In this document: one piece after another, positions 35,250-43,938 of the stretch
How the letters are laid out: every line of letters starts with the position of its first letter
How positions within the stretch are numbered: position 1 is the stretch's first letter
DNA from: Burkholderiales bacterium Ga0074133
Lineage (GTDB): Bacteria; Pseudomonadota; Gammaproteobacteria; Burkholderiales; Burkholderiaceae_C
Reading direction: 5' to 3'
DNA: 50,037 nucleotides
Assembly: GCA_001464865.1 (NCBI GenBank)
Contig: LNEG01000161.1
Location: 1-50,037, forward strand
The notes under the pieces: model-generated
Seen by the model: the letters and a program-made list of their open reading frames with translations, nothing else
Told to the model about the DNA's origin: nothing
Databases searched by the model: none
Made by a program: the position numbers and the translations under genes

Positions 35250-36325
35250 GGCGCAGCCTCTTCCTCGGCCCCGGCGGTGGGGGCGATGGCGGGTTGCGTG
35301 GCCGCAGCACCTGTGTCGTCCTCGTTGTCATCCGCACCGTATTCGGTGGCAAACACCTGCGCATCCAGCCCCTGATCGCACAGCCAGCGCACCATCACGG
35401 CGGTGCTGCCGTGCGTCACGATCACGCGTTCGGCCCCGGTGGCGCCAATCGCTTTTTGCAGGCTGGGCCAGTCGGCGTGGTCGCTCATCACAAAGCCCCG
35501 GTCCACCCCGCGCCGCCGCCGTGCGCCGCGCACCAGCATCCAGCCGCTGGCAAACGCATCGGAATGCTCGCCAAAGCGCTTGAGCCACGGCGTGCCTGCG
35601 GCCGAGGGCGGGGCAATCACCAGCGCGCGGCGCAGGTCGGCCTTGGTGAGCGCCGGGTCGGTCACCCGGTGGGTAGGCGGCAGGGGCACACCGGCCGCGC
35701 GGTACACGGCGTTCAGCGGCTCCACCGCGCCGTGTACCACGATGGGCCCGATGCTGGCATCCACCCCGTGCAGCAGCCGCTGCGCCTTGCCGAACGCATA
35801 CGCGTACAGCACGCTGGCCTTGCCCGCGGCCGCGTTGGCGGCCCACCAGGCGTTGATGTCGGCAAACAGTACCGGCTGCGACGGCCAGCGGTAGATGGGC
35901 AGGCCAAAGGTCGATTCGGTGATGAAGGTGTGGCAGCGCACCGGCTCGAATGGCGGGCAGGTGCCGTCGTCTTCGAGCTTGTAGTCGCCCGAGGCCACCC
36001 ACACCTGGCCGCCGTGCTCGATGCGCACCTGGGCCGAGCCCAGCACATGGCCCGCAGGGTGCAGCGACACCTTCACGCCGTGGTGGTCGATGGCCTCGCC
36101 ATAGGCCAGGGTCTGCAGGTCAATGCCCGCCCCCAGTCGGTTGCGCAGCGTGCCCGCGCTGCCGTGCTGGGCCAGATAGTGCGCCGAGCCCATGCGTGCG
36201 TGGTCGGAATGCGCGTGGGTGATCACGGCCCGCTCCACCGGCCGCCAGGGGTCGATGTAAAAGCCGCCGGGCGGGCAGTACAGGCCCTCAGGGCGATGGA
36301 CGATCAGGTCAGTGGCAAGCGACAT
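35246..36325 (-). CDS. Ligase-associated DNA damage response exonuclease (MBL fold)
   Basis: The 359-residue protein is a metallo-beta-lactamase-fold nuclease of the SNM1/beta-CASP-like type found with the ligase cluster. It has AVITHAHSDHARMGS (HxHxDH metal motif), HPAGHVLGSAQV, VASGDYK, ITESTFGLPIY and SDHADW. The start at 36325 (MSLATDLIVH) is preferred because the longer frame adds nine residues unlike the family. It is the first gene of the four-gene operon, so the promoter should lie in 36326-36700. The C-terminal tail is acidic and Ala-rich, with no clear function. Confidence 0.94.
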   Translation of the reverse strand: MSLATDLIVHRPEGLYCPPGGFYIDPWRPVERAVITHAHSDHARMGSAHYLAQHGSAGTLRNRLGAGIDLQTLAYGEAIDHHGVKVSLHPAGHVLGSAQVRIEHGGQVWVASGDYKLEDDGTCPPFEPVRCHTFITESTFGLPIYRWPSQPVLFADINAWWAANAAAGKASVLYAYAFGKAQRLLHGVDASIGPIVVHGAVEPLNAVYRAAGVPLPPTHRVTDPALTKADLRRALVIAPPSAAGTPWLKRFGEHSDAFASGWMLVRGARRRRGVDRGFVMSDHADWPSLQKAIGATGAERVIVTHGSTAVMVRWLCDQGLDAQVFATEYGADDNEDDTGAAATQPAIAPTAGAEEEAAP

Positions 36326-36708
36326 GGGTGCGGCATCGTAGGGGCCCGCCAAAGACTGCGCAGGCTGCCGGGCATCGCGGGCGGGCTTTCAGGGGCGATA
36401 TAGGGGCCAAATCGGCCGATAGTGCTGGATTCATTTGCACCTGTAGCTATCAATTAAATAGCATGTGTTTGCGCGTCCGTGTGTGGGCGGCCCATTCGGA
36501 ACGGCTTTCTGCACGTGCGGTGCACGCCCATCATGGCCAACCGGGCGGTTGCACGGTGCAGGCCAACGCCGCGTGATGCCTTCGCGTGCTGCGTCGCCCT
36601 CTGCCCGGCGGCTACTGACGCCAATGCGCCACGCCCGGGCCTGCGGCGCTTTGTGGCGCGTGCGGGCTGCGGCATATTGCTGTTTTCCATTCACAAGGAT
36701 TTCCGGCC
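36326..36708. other. 383-bp divergent gap between the repair operon and a binding-protein gene
   Basis: This gap must contain promoters for both the repair operon (minus) and the peptide-binding protein (plus), but I can define no -35/-10 pair. It holds one dispersed repeat (36430-36464). No LexA-type CTG-N10-CAG site is evident by eye. Confidence 0.4.
36430..36464 (+). repeat. Dispersed intergenic repeat family A, copy 4
   Basis: It contains ATTTGCACCTGTAGCTATCA and an AATAGC end, matching the copies at 3951, 17141 and 27534. It is the most divergent in its first half. Confidence 0.55.
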
Positions 36709-38301
36709 ATGGCGATTCCGCTTTTCACACCCGTTGCAGCCGCGCTGGCGCTGCTCACCCTTGCCGCGGCACCTGCCGCCTGGGCCAAGCCCTTCAAATG
36801 GGCCGGCTCCAGCGACATCCAGACCATGGACATCCACTCGCAGAACAGTGCCCTGGGCAACGGCATCCACGCGGCGGTGTACGAGTCGCTGGTCATGTTC
36901 AACAGCCGCACGCTCAAGGTCGAGCCGCTGCTGGCCACGTCGTGGCAGCAGGTCAGCCCCACGCAGTTGCGCCTCAAGCTGCGCCAGGGCGTGAAGTTCA
37001 GCGACGGCTCGCCCATGACGGCCGAAGACGTGGTGTATTCGCTGCAGCGCGCGATGAGCAAGACGTCCACCTACGCCATCTACACGCAGGGCATGGACCG
37101 CATCGCCAGGGTCGATGGCGAAACCATCGACATCTTCCTGAAGAACCCGAACCCGGTCATCCTGAACCAGCTCACCGAGCTGCGCGTGATGAGCAAGGCC
37201 TGGGCTGAAAAACACAACTCGGTGGAGCCCAAGGACATCAAGGCCAAGGACGAAACCTATTCGCACCGCAACGCCATGGGCACGGGGCCCTTCATGCTCA
37301 AGGAATGGGTGCCCGACCAGAAGATCGTCTTCACCGCCAACCCCAACTGGTGGAATGCCGGCAAGGCCGAAGGCAACGTGACCGAGATCACCTACGCGCC
37401 CATCAAGTCCGAGGCCACGCGCATTGCCGCGCTGCTCTCGGGCGAGGTGGACATGGTGCGCGACACCAGCATCCAGGACCTGGGGCGCCTGAAGGCCAAC
37501 CCGCAGCTCAAGGTGATGGAGATGGTCGAAAACCGCACCGTGTATCTGGCGCTCGACCAGTTCCGCGACGAGCTTCCCGGCAGCAACATCAAGGGCAAGA
37601 ATCCGCTCAAGGACCTGCGCGTGCGCAAGGCGCTGTACCAGGCCATCGACAGCGCCACGCTCCAGCGCGTGACCATGCGCGGCATGTCCAAGCCCACCGG
37701 CGCCATCGTCTCGCCGCTGGTCAACGGCTGGACCGAAACCGTGGACAAGCGGCTGCCGTTTGATGCCAACGCGGCCAGGGACCTGCTGGCCCAGGCGGGC
37801 TACAAGGACGGTTTCGAGGTGGACTTTGCCTGCAGCAACAACGCCATCGTGCAGGACGAGGAGCTGTGCCAGGCCATCACCTCCATGTGGGCGCGCATTG
37901 GCGTGCGGGCCAAGCTGCGCACGCTGCCCGCCGTCACCTACTACCCCATGGCCCAGCGGCACGAGGCCAGCATTGCCATGCTCAGCTGGGGCGTGCCCAC
38001 GTTCGACGCGCTGTACACCCTGCAGTCGCTCGTGCGCACCAAGACCACGGGAGCCGATGGCAGCTACAACCTGGGCCGCTACACCCACGAGCGCATGGAC
38101 TACATCGTGGACCGGGTGAAGACCGAGACCGACCTGCCCGTGCGCAACCGCCTGCTCACCGAAGGCCTGCAGCTGCACAACGACACCGTGGCCCACATCC
38201 CCCTGCACAACCAGATGCTGGCCTGGGCCATGAAGAAAAACGTGGAACTGGTGCAGCGGCCCGACAACCGCATCGACTGGCGCTTGATCAGGGTGAACTG
38301 A
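36709..38301 (+). CDS. ABC transporter substrate-binding protein, family 5 (peptide/nickel type)
   Basis: The 530-residue protein has a Sec signal (ALALLTLAAAPAAWAK, cleavage near residue 25) and a SBP_bac_5 domain with FKWAGSSDIQTMDIHSQN, the family signature region AAVYESLVMFNSRTLKVEPLLATSWQ, and RLKLRQGVKFSDGSPMTAEDVVYSLQRA. It would bind peptides or similar solutes in the periplasm for an ABC importer. No permease or ATPase genes of this class are adjacent, so it is an orphan that must use a transporter encoded elsewhere or have been separated from its operon. CAAGGAT lies 8 bp before the start. Confidence 0.93.
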   Translation: MAIPLFTPVAAALALLTLAAAPAAWAKPFKWAGSSDIQTMDIHSQNSALGNGIHAAVYESLVMFNSRTLKVEPLLATSWQQVSPTQLRLKLRQGVKFSDGSPMTAEDVVYSLQRAMSKTSTYAIYTQGMDRIARVDGETIDIFLKNPNPVILNQLTELRVMSKAWAEKHNSVEPKDIKAKDETYSHRNAMGTGPFMLKEWVPDQKIVFTANPNWWNAGKAEGNVTEITYAPIKSEATRIAALLSGEVDMVRDTSIQDLGRLKANPQLKVMEMVENRTVYLALDQFRDELPGSNIKGKNPLKDLRVRKALYQAIDSATLQRVTMRGMSKPTGAIVSPLVNGWTETVDKRLPFDANAARDLLAQAGYKDGFEVDFACSNNAIVQDEELCQAITSMWARIGVRAKLRTLPAVTYYPMAQRHEASIAMLSWGVPTFDALYTLQSLVRTKTTGADGSYNLGRYTHERMDYIVDRVKTETDLPVRNRLLTEGLQLHNDTVAHIPLHNQMLAWAMKKNVELVQRPDNRIDWRLIRVN

Positions 38302-38398
38302 GGCCAAAAAGACTTTGAACAGGCTCTAAGCGCCGCAGCATTCGAGACTGGCGCGGCGCAGGCCAGCGCACCCGTGGAACCGGCTCTGCCGGGCCACC

Positions 38399-38444
38399 GG
38401 GTGCGTCCCCCGGGGGGGAAGGCGCCGAAGGCGACTCAGGGGGC
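38399..38444 (-). repeat. Dispersed intergenic repeat family B, copy 2
   Basis: Read on the minus strand it gives CCCCCTGAGTCGCC, GCGCCTTCCCCC and GGGGGACGCACC in the same order as 9676-9740. Here the spacer between the C and G blocks is almost absent, so the two pair in a tight stem. It ends next to the ynfA stop. Confidence 0.6.
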
Positions 38445-38446
38445 CC

Positions 38447-38770
38447 TCAATGCTTGGGCTGAAACATGATGATGGCCATGCCCGCCAACGCTACCAGCAC
38501 CCCCGCCACATCCCACGCCGTGGGGCGGATGCCATCCACCGCCCACAGCCAGGCCAGCGCCACACCGATGTAGACGCCGCCGTAGGCCGCATACACCCGG
38601 CCGGCACCGGTCGTTTCGTGCAGCGTGAGCAGCCAGACAAACAGCGCCAGGCTGGCCGCTGCAGGCAGCAGCAGCCACACCGGCTTGCCCTGCTTGAGCC
38701 ACAGCCAGGGCAGGTAGCAGCCGATGATTTCCGCCAGGGCCGTGGCGGTGAAAAGCAGCAGGGTTTTCAT
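38447..38770 (-). CDS. ynfA: YnfA/UPF0060 small membrane protein
   Basis: The 107-residue protein has four hydrophobic helices and the family features [34 protein letters not shown] and [13 protein letters not shown]. YnfA relatives resemble small multidrug resistance proteins, and drug export has been suggested for some, but the function here is not established. Its ATG overlaps the stop of the ArsR-type regulator by 4 bp, so the two are co-translated and the regulator may control it. Confidence 0.93.
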   Translation of the reverse strand: MKTLLLFTATALAEIIGCYLPWLWLKQGKPVWLLLPAAASLALFVWLLTLHETTGAGRVYAAYGGVYIGVALAWLWAVDGIRPTAWDVAGVLVALAGMAIIMFQPKH

Positions 38771-39513
38771 GGGCGGCAGCTGCCCCCGGCCGGGAGGGCT
38801 GTGGGGGCCTCATTGCAGGCGGCCTCGCCCGCGGCGGGTGCGAGCCATGCACGCAGGGCCAGTTCGCCCTCAGCCGAGAAATGCAGCACACGCGAATCCT
38901 TCTCGCGCCGGGCCCAGCCGCGCTCCAGCAGGCGCTGCAGCAGTGCCGCACCCAGTGCGCCGCCCAGGTGGTGGCGCCGCTCGCTCCAGTCCAGGCAAGG
39001 GCGACACAGCATGCGCCGCTGGCGTGCCACCACCGCCGTGTCGATGCCCTGATGGGCGAACCACTCGGCGCCCGCCCGCGTGACGGCGAGACCGTTGTCG
39101 GCGGCGTGCAGGTAGCCCTGGCGCAGCAGCGCCTCGTGCAGCTGCACGCCTACCTCGCCCGCCAGGTGGTCGTAGCACACCCGGGCGCGTCGCAGCGCGG
39201 GTTCGCGCGGGCTGCTGCGCAGGCGCACAGCACCCGCGCGGACGGCCACGTTCATTAACGACTCCAGCAGCTGCGCCACGTCGTGGTCTGCCAGCCGGAA
39301 ATAGCGGTGCCGGCCCTGGCTTTCCACGGCCAGCAAACCGGCGTCCAGCAGCTTGGCCAGGTGGGCGCTGATGGTCTGTTTGGTCACGCCCGCGATGTCG
39401 GCCAGCTCGGTGGCCGTGAGCGCGCGGTCGGCCATGAGTGCGGTGAGGACTTCGGCGCGCGCACTGTCACCGATGAGCGCGGCAATGCGCGCGATGTGGG
39501 GGCCGTCTTTCAT
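38767..39513 (-). CDS. ArsR-type winged-helix regulator with C-terminal extension
   Basis: The 248-residue protein has an ArsR-like winged helix in residues 5-90 ([49 protein letters not shown], then [10 protein letters not shown]). A longer C-terminal domain than in typical ArsR proteins (about 100 residues) includes [18 protein letters not shown] and [20 protein letters not shown]. The closely spaced cysteines and histidines may bind a metal or thiol-reactive ligand. It is divergent from the NIPSNAP/ABM pair (80-bp gap) and overlaps ynfA, so it is placed to regulate both. Confidence 0.88.
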   Translation of the reverse strand: MKDGPHIARIAALIGDSARAEVLTALMADRALTATELADIAGVTKQTISAHLAKLLDAGLLAVESQGRHRYFRLADHDVAQLLESLMNVAVRAGAVRLRSSPREPALRRARVCYDHLAGEVGVQLHEALLRQGYLHAADNGLAVTRAGAEWFAHQGIDTAVVARQRRMLCRPCLDWSERRHHLGGALGAALLQRLLERGWARREKDSRVLHFSAEGELALRAWLAPAAGEAACNEAPTALPAGGSCRP

Positions 39514-39592
39514 GGTTCGATCTTGGGCGAACCATCTGTGCCCGTCAACGGCCTATCGTGAAGCCCTTGCCCATCCCAGACTTTGGAACCCC

Positions 39593-39937
39593 ATGATCAC
39601 CTGTTTCATCCGCTATGACATCGACCCCTTCCAGCGCGAGGCGTTTGCCGAATACGCCCGCCGCTGGGGCCAGATCATTCCCCGCTGCGGCGGCCACCTG
39701 CTGGGCTACTTCCTGCCACACGAGGGCAGCAACTACGAGGCCTGGGGCCTGATCGGCTTTGATTCGCTGGCCGCCTACGAGGCCTACCGCGCCCGCCTGC
39801 GCGCCGACCCCGAAGGCCGTGCCAACTTTGCGATGGCGCAGGAAAAGCGCTTCATCGTGCGCGAGGAGCGTACCTTCACCCAGGGCGTGGAGGGCACGCT
39901 GGGCCTGCCTGCCCATCCGCAGGAGCCCGCCGCATGA
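39593..39937 (+). CDS. NIPSNAP-family protein
   Basis: The 114-residue protein is a ferredoxin-like alpha/beta-barrel of the NIPSNAP type: [56 protein letters not shown] and [15 protein letters not shown]. Members form dimers, and their role is mostly unknown. The next gene starts 4 bp before its stop and has the same general fold, suggesting a functional pair. It is divergent from the ArsR-type regulator. Confidence 0.88.
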   Translation: MITCFIRYDIDPFQREAFAEYARRWGQIIPRCGGHLLGYFLPHEGSNYEAWGLIGFDSLAAYEAYRARLRADPEGRANFAMAQEKRFIVREERTFTQGVEGTLGLPAHPQEPAA

Positions 39938-40278
39938 TGGCCGTGATCTTCGAGGTGACACCCGCGCCGGGCCAGCGCGGGGCCTACCTGGATGCAGCTG
40001 CAGCGCTCAAGCCGCTGCTGGCGCAGATCGATGGCTTTGTTTCCATTGAGCGCTTCGAAAGCCTGAGCGAGCATGGCAAGCTGCTGTCGCTGTCCTTCTG
40101 GCGCGACGAGGAGGCCGTGGCCCGCTGGCGCCGGCAGGAGGCGCACCGCAGCACCCAGGCTGCCGGGCGCGGCCATGTGTTTGCCGACTACCGGCTGCGG
40201 GTGGCGGCGGTGGTGCGTGACTACGGCATGACCGACCGGGCGCAGGCGCCTGCCGATTCCCGCGCGGTGCATGGCTGA
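39934..40278 (+). CDS. ABM-domain monooxygenase-like protein
   Basis: The 114-residue protein has an antibiotic biosynthesis monooxygenase (ABM) domain with [62 protein letters not shown] and [17 protein letters not shown] proteins include heme-degrading and quinol monooxygenases; nothing here fixes the substrate. It overlaps the NIPSNAP gene by 4 bp and is co-translated with it. The order and the divergent regulator suggest an inducible detoxification unit, by inference. Confidence 0.87.
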   Translation: MMAVIFEVTPAPGQRGAYLDAAAALKPLLAQIDGFVSIERFESLSEHGKLLSLSFWRDEEAVARWRRQEAHRSTQAAGRGHVFADYRLRVAAVVRDYGMTDRAQAPADSRAVHG

Positions 40279-40292
40279 ACGCGCGCATTTCC

Positions 40293-41033
40293 TCACACGG
40301 GCATGAGGCCCGTGCGCAGCGCGTGGGCCCACTCTGGCCTGCCATTCCTTTGCGCCAGCAACGCCATGGGCTCGTGGTCGTAAGGCACCCGGTGGTGTGT
40401 CACCTGCCAGCCCTGTGCGGTGCGCTCCGCGATGGCGTAACACGCATCGGGCGTGCCGTTCTCGACCTTGTGAGCCACCGGGTGGTCGTCGCCATAGGCC
40501 TGCAGGCCCACGCTGCCCGGGTTGACGAGCAAGACGCCCGCCCCCAGCCGCATCTGGCGCGGCACATGGGTGTGGCCGCAGGCGATCAGCGGGGCGTAGT
40601 GCCCTGACAGGCGCTCATCGATCTCGGCCGGGGTGGCGGCGCGCACCGTGGAGCCGTCCAGCGTTTCGAGCAGATATTCATGGTCGCTGCGCGGCGAGCC
40701 GTGGCACAAAAGCACCTCTTCGTTCAGGCGCAGGGTGTGGGTCAGGCTGCGCATCCAGGCAAATTCCGGCTCCGTCAGCTGGGCGTGCGCGTATTGGTCC
40801 GATGCGCCGCCGTGGCCTGGGCGCAGCCGCAGCACCTGTCGCTCGTGGTTGCCCGCCAGCGAGAGCCAGTCCGAGGCCATGAGCCATTGCGCTGTTTCAC
40901 GCGGAAGCAGCGGGCCCGAGAGGTTGTCGCCCAGGTTGACTACCTGGTCCGCACCGCGGCGTCGAATGTCAGCGGCCACGGTCTCCAGGGCGGCAAGGTT
41001 GCCATGGATATCAGAAACAAGGGCAATTCGCAT
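40293..41033 (-). CDS. YfcE/MJ0936-type metallophosphoesterase
   Basis: The 246-residue protein has all metal-binding motifs of calcineurin-like phosphoesterases: ALVSDIHGNLAALE (DIHGN), VVNLGDNLSGP (GDN), SLAGNHERQ (GNH), LLCHGSPRS and ACGHTHVPRQM (GHTH), with VNPGSVG following. It is probably a cytoplasmic phosphodiesterase with unknown substrate. It is convergent with the ABM gene (14-bp gap). No direct link to the c-di-GMP gene downstream on the same strand is visible. Confidence 0.9.
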   Translation of the reverse strand: MRIALVSDIHGNLAALETVAADIRRRGADQVVNLGDNLSGPLLPRETAQWLMASDWLSLAGNHERQVLRLRPGHGGASDQYAHAQLTEPEFAWMRSLTHTLRLNEEVLLCHGSPRSDHEYLLETLDGSTVRAATPAEIDERLSGHYAPLIACGHTHVPRQMRLGAGVLLVNPGSVGLQAYGDDHPVAHKVENGTPDACYAIAERTAQGWQVTHHRVPYDHEPMALLAQRNGRPEWAHALRTGLMPV

Positions 41034-41189
41034 GGTTGAAATACATCGAGGGTTGAATGTCGGGCCAGCCTTCAGCGCAGGCGCTGCGGCATCTGGACGA
41101 GACGCCGCCAGGCTTGGGGGGCTCTCACCAGCGGCTCACCTTCGGCCAAATCGCGCCGCAGCGGGTGAGGCCTGGCTGCAGACCGGCGA

Positions 41190-42149
41190 TCAGCGCTTGG
41201 CTTTTTTCTTCTCGTACATGACCCTGTCGCCCTCGTCGAGCAGCACGTCGATGGTGCCGTGCCGGGCGGGGTCGAACTCCACCACGCCATAAGAGAAACC
41301 AATCGCATAGCCGTGAGGCGACCGCGCATTGGTGGCGTCCAGCAGGCCCTGCAGCCGCGCCATGGTCGTCTCGGCGGCGGCCTGGCTGTGGTCAGTCAGC
41401 AGCACCACGAACTCATCGCCGCCCAGCCGTGCCAGCACATCCGAATGGCGGAAACCCCGCGCCAGGTGTTCGGCAAACGTGGTCAGCGCCCGGTCGCCCT
41501 CGGCATGGCCAAAGCGGTCGTTGATGGCCTTGAGGTGGTCCAGGTCAATGAAAACCAGCGAGGACGGTACCTGCTGGCGCATGCACATCTGGATGCTGTG
41601 CTGGGCCAGCAGCATGAAACCCCGGCGGTTGGACAGCCCTGTGAGCTCGTCGACGGTGGCCCACTCCAGCGCTGCGAATTCACGTTCCACCAGCGACGCC
41701 AGATCCACCAGCATCCCGATGTCTTCCTTGCCAAACGCACGCGGCTGCGAGTCGATGATGCACAGCGTGCCGAGCTTGCGGCGGTCGGGGCCGCGCAGGG
41801 GGCATCCCGCGTAAAAGCGGATGTGCAGTTCACCGGTGACCAGCGGGTTGTCGGCAAACCGCGGGTCCTCCAGGGCATCGGGGATGACGAATGGCGTCTC
41901 GCCCAGGATGGCATGGCCGCAAAAGGAAATGGCGCGTGGTGTTTCGCGCACGTCCGTTCCGATGCACGACTTGAACCACTGCCGGTTTTCATCCACCAGG
42001 CTCACCAGCGCGACCTGCACGCCAAACAGGCGTTTGGCAATGCGGGTGAGGCGGTCAAAACGCTCTTCGGCAATGGTGTCGAGCACGTTGAGCGACCGCA
42101 ACGCCGCCAGGCGCGAAGCCTCATCTGGCGGGACGTCGGGTGTCTTCAC
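41190..42149 (-). CDS. GAF-GGDEF diguanylate cyclase
   Basis: The 319-residue protein makes c-di-GMP. Residues 20-150 form a GAF domain (TRIAKRLFGVQVALVSLVDENRQWFKS, ISFCGHAIL, LRGPDRRKLGTLCIID). A GGDEF domain follows with LARLGGDEFVVLL and an RHSD inhibitory site five residues before GGDEF. The active site is intact, so cyclase activity is likely. There are no membrane segments or signal peptide. It is separated from the phosphoesterase by 156 bp. It is the second complete GGDEF protein in the window, but not adjacent to the PAS-GGDEF-EAL gene. Confidence 0.94.
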   Translation of the reverse strand: MKTPDVPPDEASRLAALRSLNVLDTIAEERFDRLTRIAKRLFGVQVALVSLVDENRQWFKSCIGTDVRETPRAISFCGHAILGETPFVIPDALEDPRFADNPLVTGELHIRFYAGCPLRGPDRRKLGTLCIIDSQPRAFGKEDIGMLVDLASLVEREFAALEWATVDELTGLSNRRGFMLLAQHSIQMCMRQQVPSSLVFIDLDHLKAINDRFGHAEGDRALTTFAEHLARGFRHSDVLARLGGDEFVVLLTDHSQAAAETTMARLQGLLDATNARSPHGYAIGFSYGVVEFDPARHGTIDVLLDEGDRVMYEKKKAKR

Positions 42150-42347
42150 GGGGTACTCCTTCGGACAACTGTAGCGCGGATCAGCGCTGCACGTGCTTCG
42201 GCGTCATGCGCACGGGCCGGATGCGCTCCAGAGCTGGCCACAAGTCCCGGGTGCGACGCTCGGGGTTTCAGACGGAACAGGGCCGTGGCACTTGTTCCAG
42301 ATGCCTGTGACGCTGTCCAGCAAACAGCGGTCAGGCGTGACAGCCTC

Positions 42348-43772
42348 CTACATCGCAAAAATCTTCCCGGGGTTCAGGATGTTTTTCGGGTCCAGCGCGC
42401 GCTTGATGGCGCGCATCATGTCCACCGCACCCGCCCCGGTTTCGTCCAGCAAAAAGCCCATCTTGTGCAGCCCCACGCCGTGTTCGCCGGTGCAGGTGCC
42501 GCCCATGCCCAGGGCGCGGGCCACCAGCTTGTGGTTCAGGTCTTCGGCGGTGATGCGCTCTTCGGGGATGTTCGGGTCCAGCAGGTAACCGAAGTGGAAG
42601 TTGCCGTCCCCCACGTGGCCGACCAGGAAGTACGGGATGCCACTGGCTTCGGCCTCGTCCACCGATTCGAGCAGGCAGTCGGCCAGGCGGCTGATGGGCA
42701 CGCAGGTGTCGGTGCTGATGGCGCGGCAGCCGGGGCGGCTTTGCACAGCCGCAAAGTAGGCGTTGTGCCGCGCGGTCCACAAGCGGGTGCGCTCCTCGGG
42801 GGTGCTGGCCCATTCAAAGGCGTTTCCGCCAAATTCGCTCGCGATGTCCTGCACCGTCTCGGCCTGCTCTTTCACGCTCAGGGGCGAGCCGTGGAACTCC
42901 ATCAGCAGCATGGGTTCTTCGCGCAGGGTGAGCTTGCTGTGCGCGTTGACCATGCGCACGGTGTGGTGGTCGATCAGCTCGACCCGCGCAATCGGCACCC
43001 CCAGCTGGATGATCTGGATCGTGGTACGCACGGCGGCCTCGATGCTGGGGAACGAGCAGATCGCGGCGCTCAGGGCCTCGGGCAGCGGGTACAGGCGCAC
43101 GGTGATCTGCGTCATGATGCCCAGCGTGCCTTCGCTGCCCACCATCAGGCGGGTCAGGTCATAGCCTGCGCTGCTCTTTTTGGCGCGCGTGCCGGTGTGG
43201 ATGACTTCGCCGCTGGCCGTGACCACTTCGAGCGCCAGCACGTTCTCGCGCATGGTGCCGTAGCGCACGGCGTTGGTGCCGCTGGCGCGCGTGGCGCTCA
43301 TGCCGCCGATGCTGGCGTCGGCGCCGGGGTCGATGGGGAAGAACAGGCCGGTGTCCTTGATGGCCTCGTTCAGTTGCTTGCGCGTGATGCCGGGCTGCAC
43401 CGTCACCGTGAGGTCTTCGGCGTTGATGCTGAGCACCTGGTTCATCCGGCTCACGTCGATGCTGATGCCGCCCTGCACAGCCAGCAGGTGGCCTTCCAGC
43501 GACGAACCCGCACCGTAGGGAATCACCGGCACGTCGTGCTGGCTGGCCAGCTTGACGGCATCGGCCACGTCCTGCGTGCTTTCGGCAAACACCACGGCGC
43601 TGGGCGGAGGGGCCTGCAGCGAGCCCTCGTCGCGCCCGTGCTGCTCGCGCACAGCCTGGGCCAGCGAGCACCGGGCGCCAAAACGCGCCTGCAGCGCATC
43701 GATGAGGGCCTGGGGCACATCACGCAGGTGGATGGCGGGCATCAGGTGGGCGGCGGCGGTGGGTGCGTTCAT
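42348..43772 (-). CDS. FAD-linked oxidase of the D-lactate dehydrogenase / glycolate oxidase GlcD family
   Basis: The 474-residue protein has a PCMH-type FAD-binding domain (VPVIPYGAGSSLEGHLLAVQGGISIDVSRMNQVL, GADASIGGMSATRASGTNAVRYG) and a C-terminal FAD-oxidase domain (MEFHGSPLSVKEQ, HVGDGNFHFGYLLDP, GEHGVGLHKMGFL). It would oxidise D-lactate, glycolate or another D-2-hydroxyacid; D-lactate is most likely from the length and single-gene arrangement. It is divergent from the GntR gene at 43939 with a TGTATAC-type site between them, so GntR probably regulates it along with the transporter operon. Confidence 0.9.
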   Translation of the reverse strand: MNAPTAAAHLMPAIHLRDVPQALIDALQARFGARCSLAQAVREQHGRDEGSLQAPPPSAVVFAESTQDVADAVKLASQHDVPVIPYGAGSSLEGHLLAVQGGISIDVSRMNQVLSINAEDLTVTVQPGITRKQLNEAIKDTGLFFPIDPGADASIGGMSATRASGTNAVRYGTMRENVLALEVVTASGEVIHTGTRAKKSSAGYDLTRLMVGSEGTLGIMTQITVRLYPLPEALSAAICSFPSIEAAVRTTIQIIQLGVPIARVELIDHHTVRMVNAHSKLTLREEPMLLMEFHGSPLSVKEQAETVQDIASEFGGNAFEWASTPEERTRLWTARHNAYFAAVQSRPGCRAISTDTCVPISRLADCLLESVDEAEASGIPYFLVGHVGDGNFHFGYLLDPNIPEERITAEDLNHKLVARALGMGGTCTGEHGVGLHKMGFLLDETGAGAVDMMRAIKRALDPKNILNPGKIFAM

Positions 43773-43898
43773 GGCGGGCTTTCCGTGGGGCGGCAAGGGA
43801 GCTGATTCTAGGCACCGGCATCGTTGCTGTCTGTACAAAGCAGCAGCAACCCCGCGCACCAGCGGCGCCCGTTGGTGCGCCACGGTGGTGCATTCACC

Positions 43899-43908
43899 TT
43901 GTATACCA
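43899..43908. promoter_or_regulatory. Candidate GntR/FadR-type operator
   Basis: TTGTATACCA fits the GntR-family pattern with GT and AC half-sites around AT. It lies in the divergent gap between the FAD oxidase and gntR genes, 30 bp upstream of the regulator start. Autoregulation and control of the oxidase are inferred. Confidence 0.5.
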
Positions 43909-43938
43909 GTTGGCACGGAACCTGCGTCACTGCAGGCA

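Noticed and set aside
41259..43805. Long plus-strand open frame (about 848 codons) over the GGDEF and FAD oxidase genes
   Set aside because: It is antisense to two clear protein families and has the His/Gln/Arg-rich composition typical of shadow frames in GC-rich DNA.
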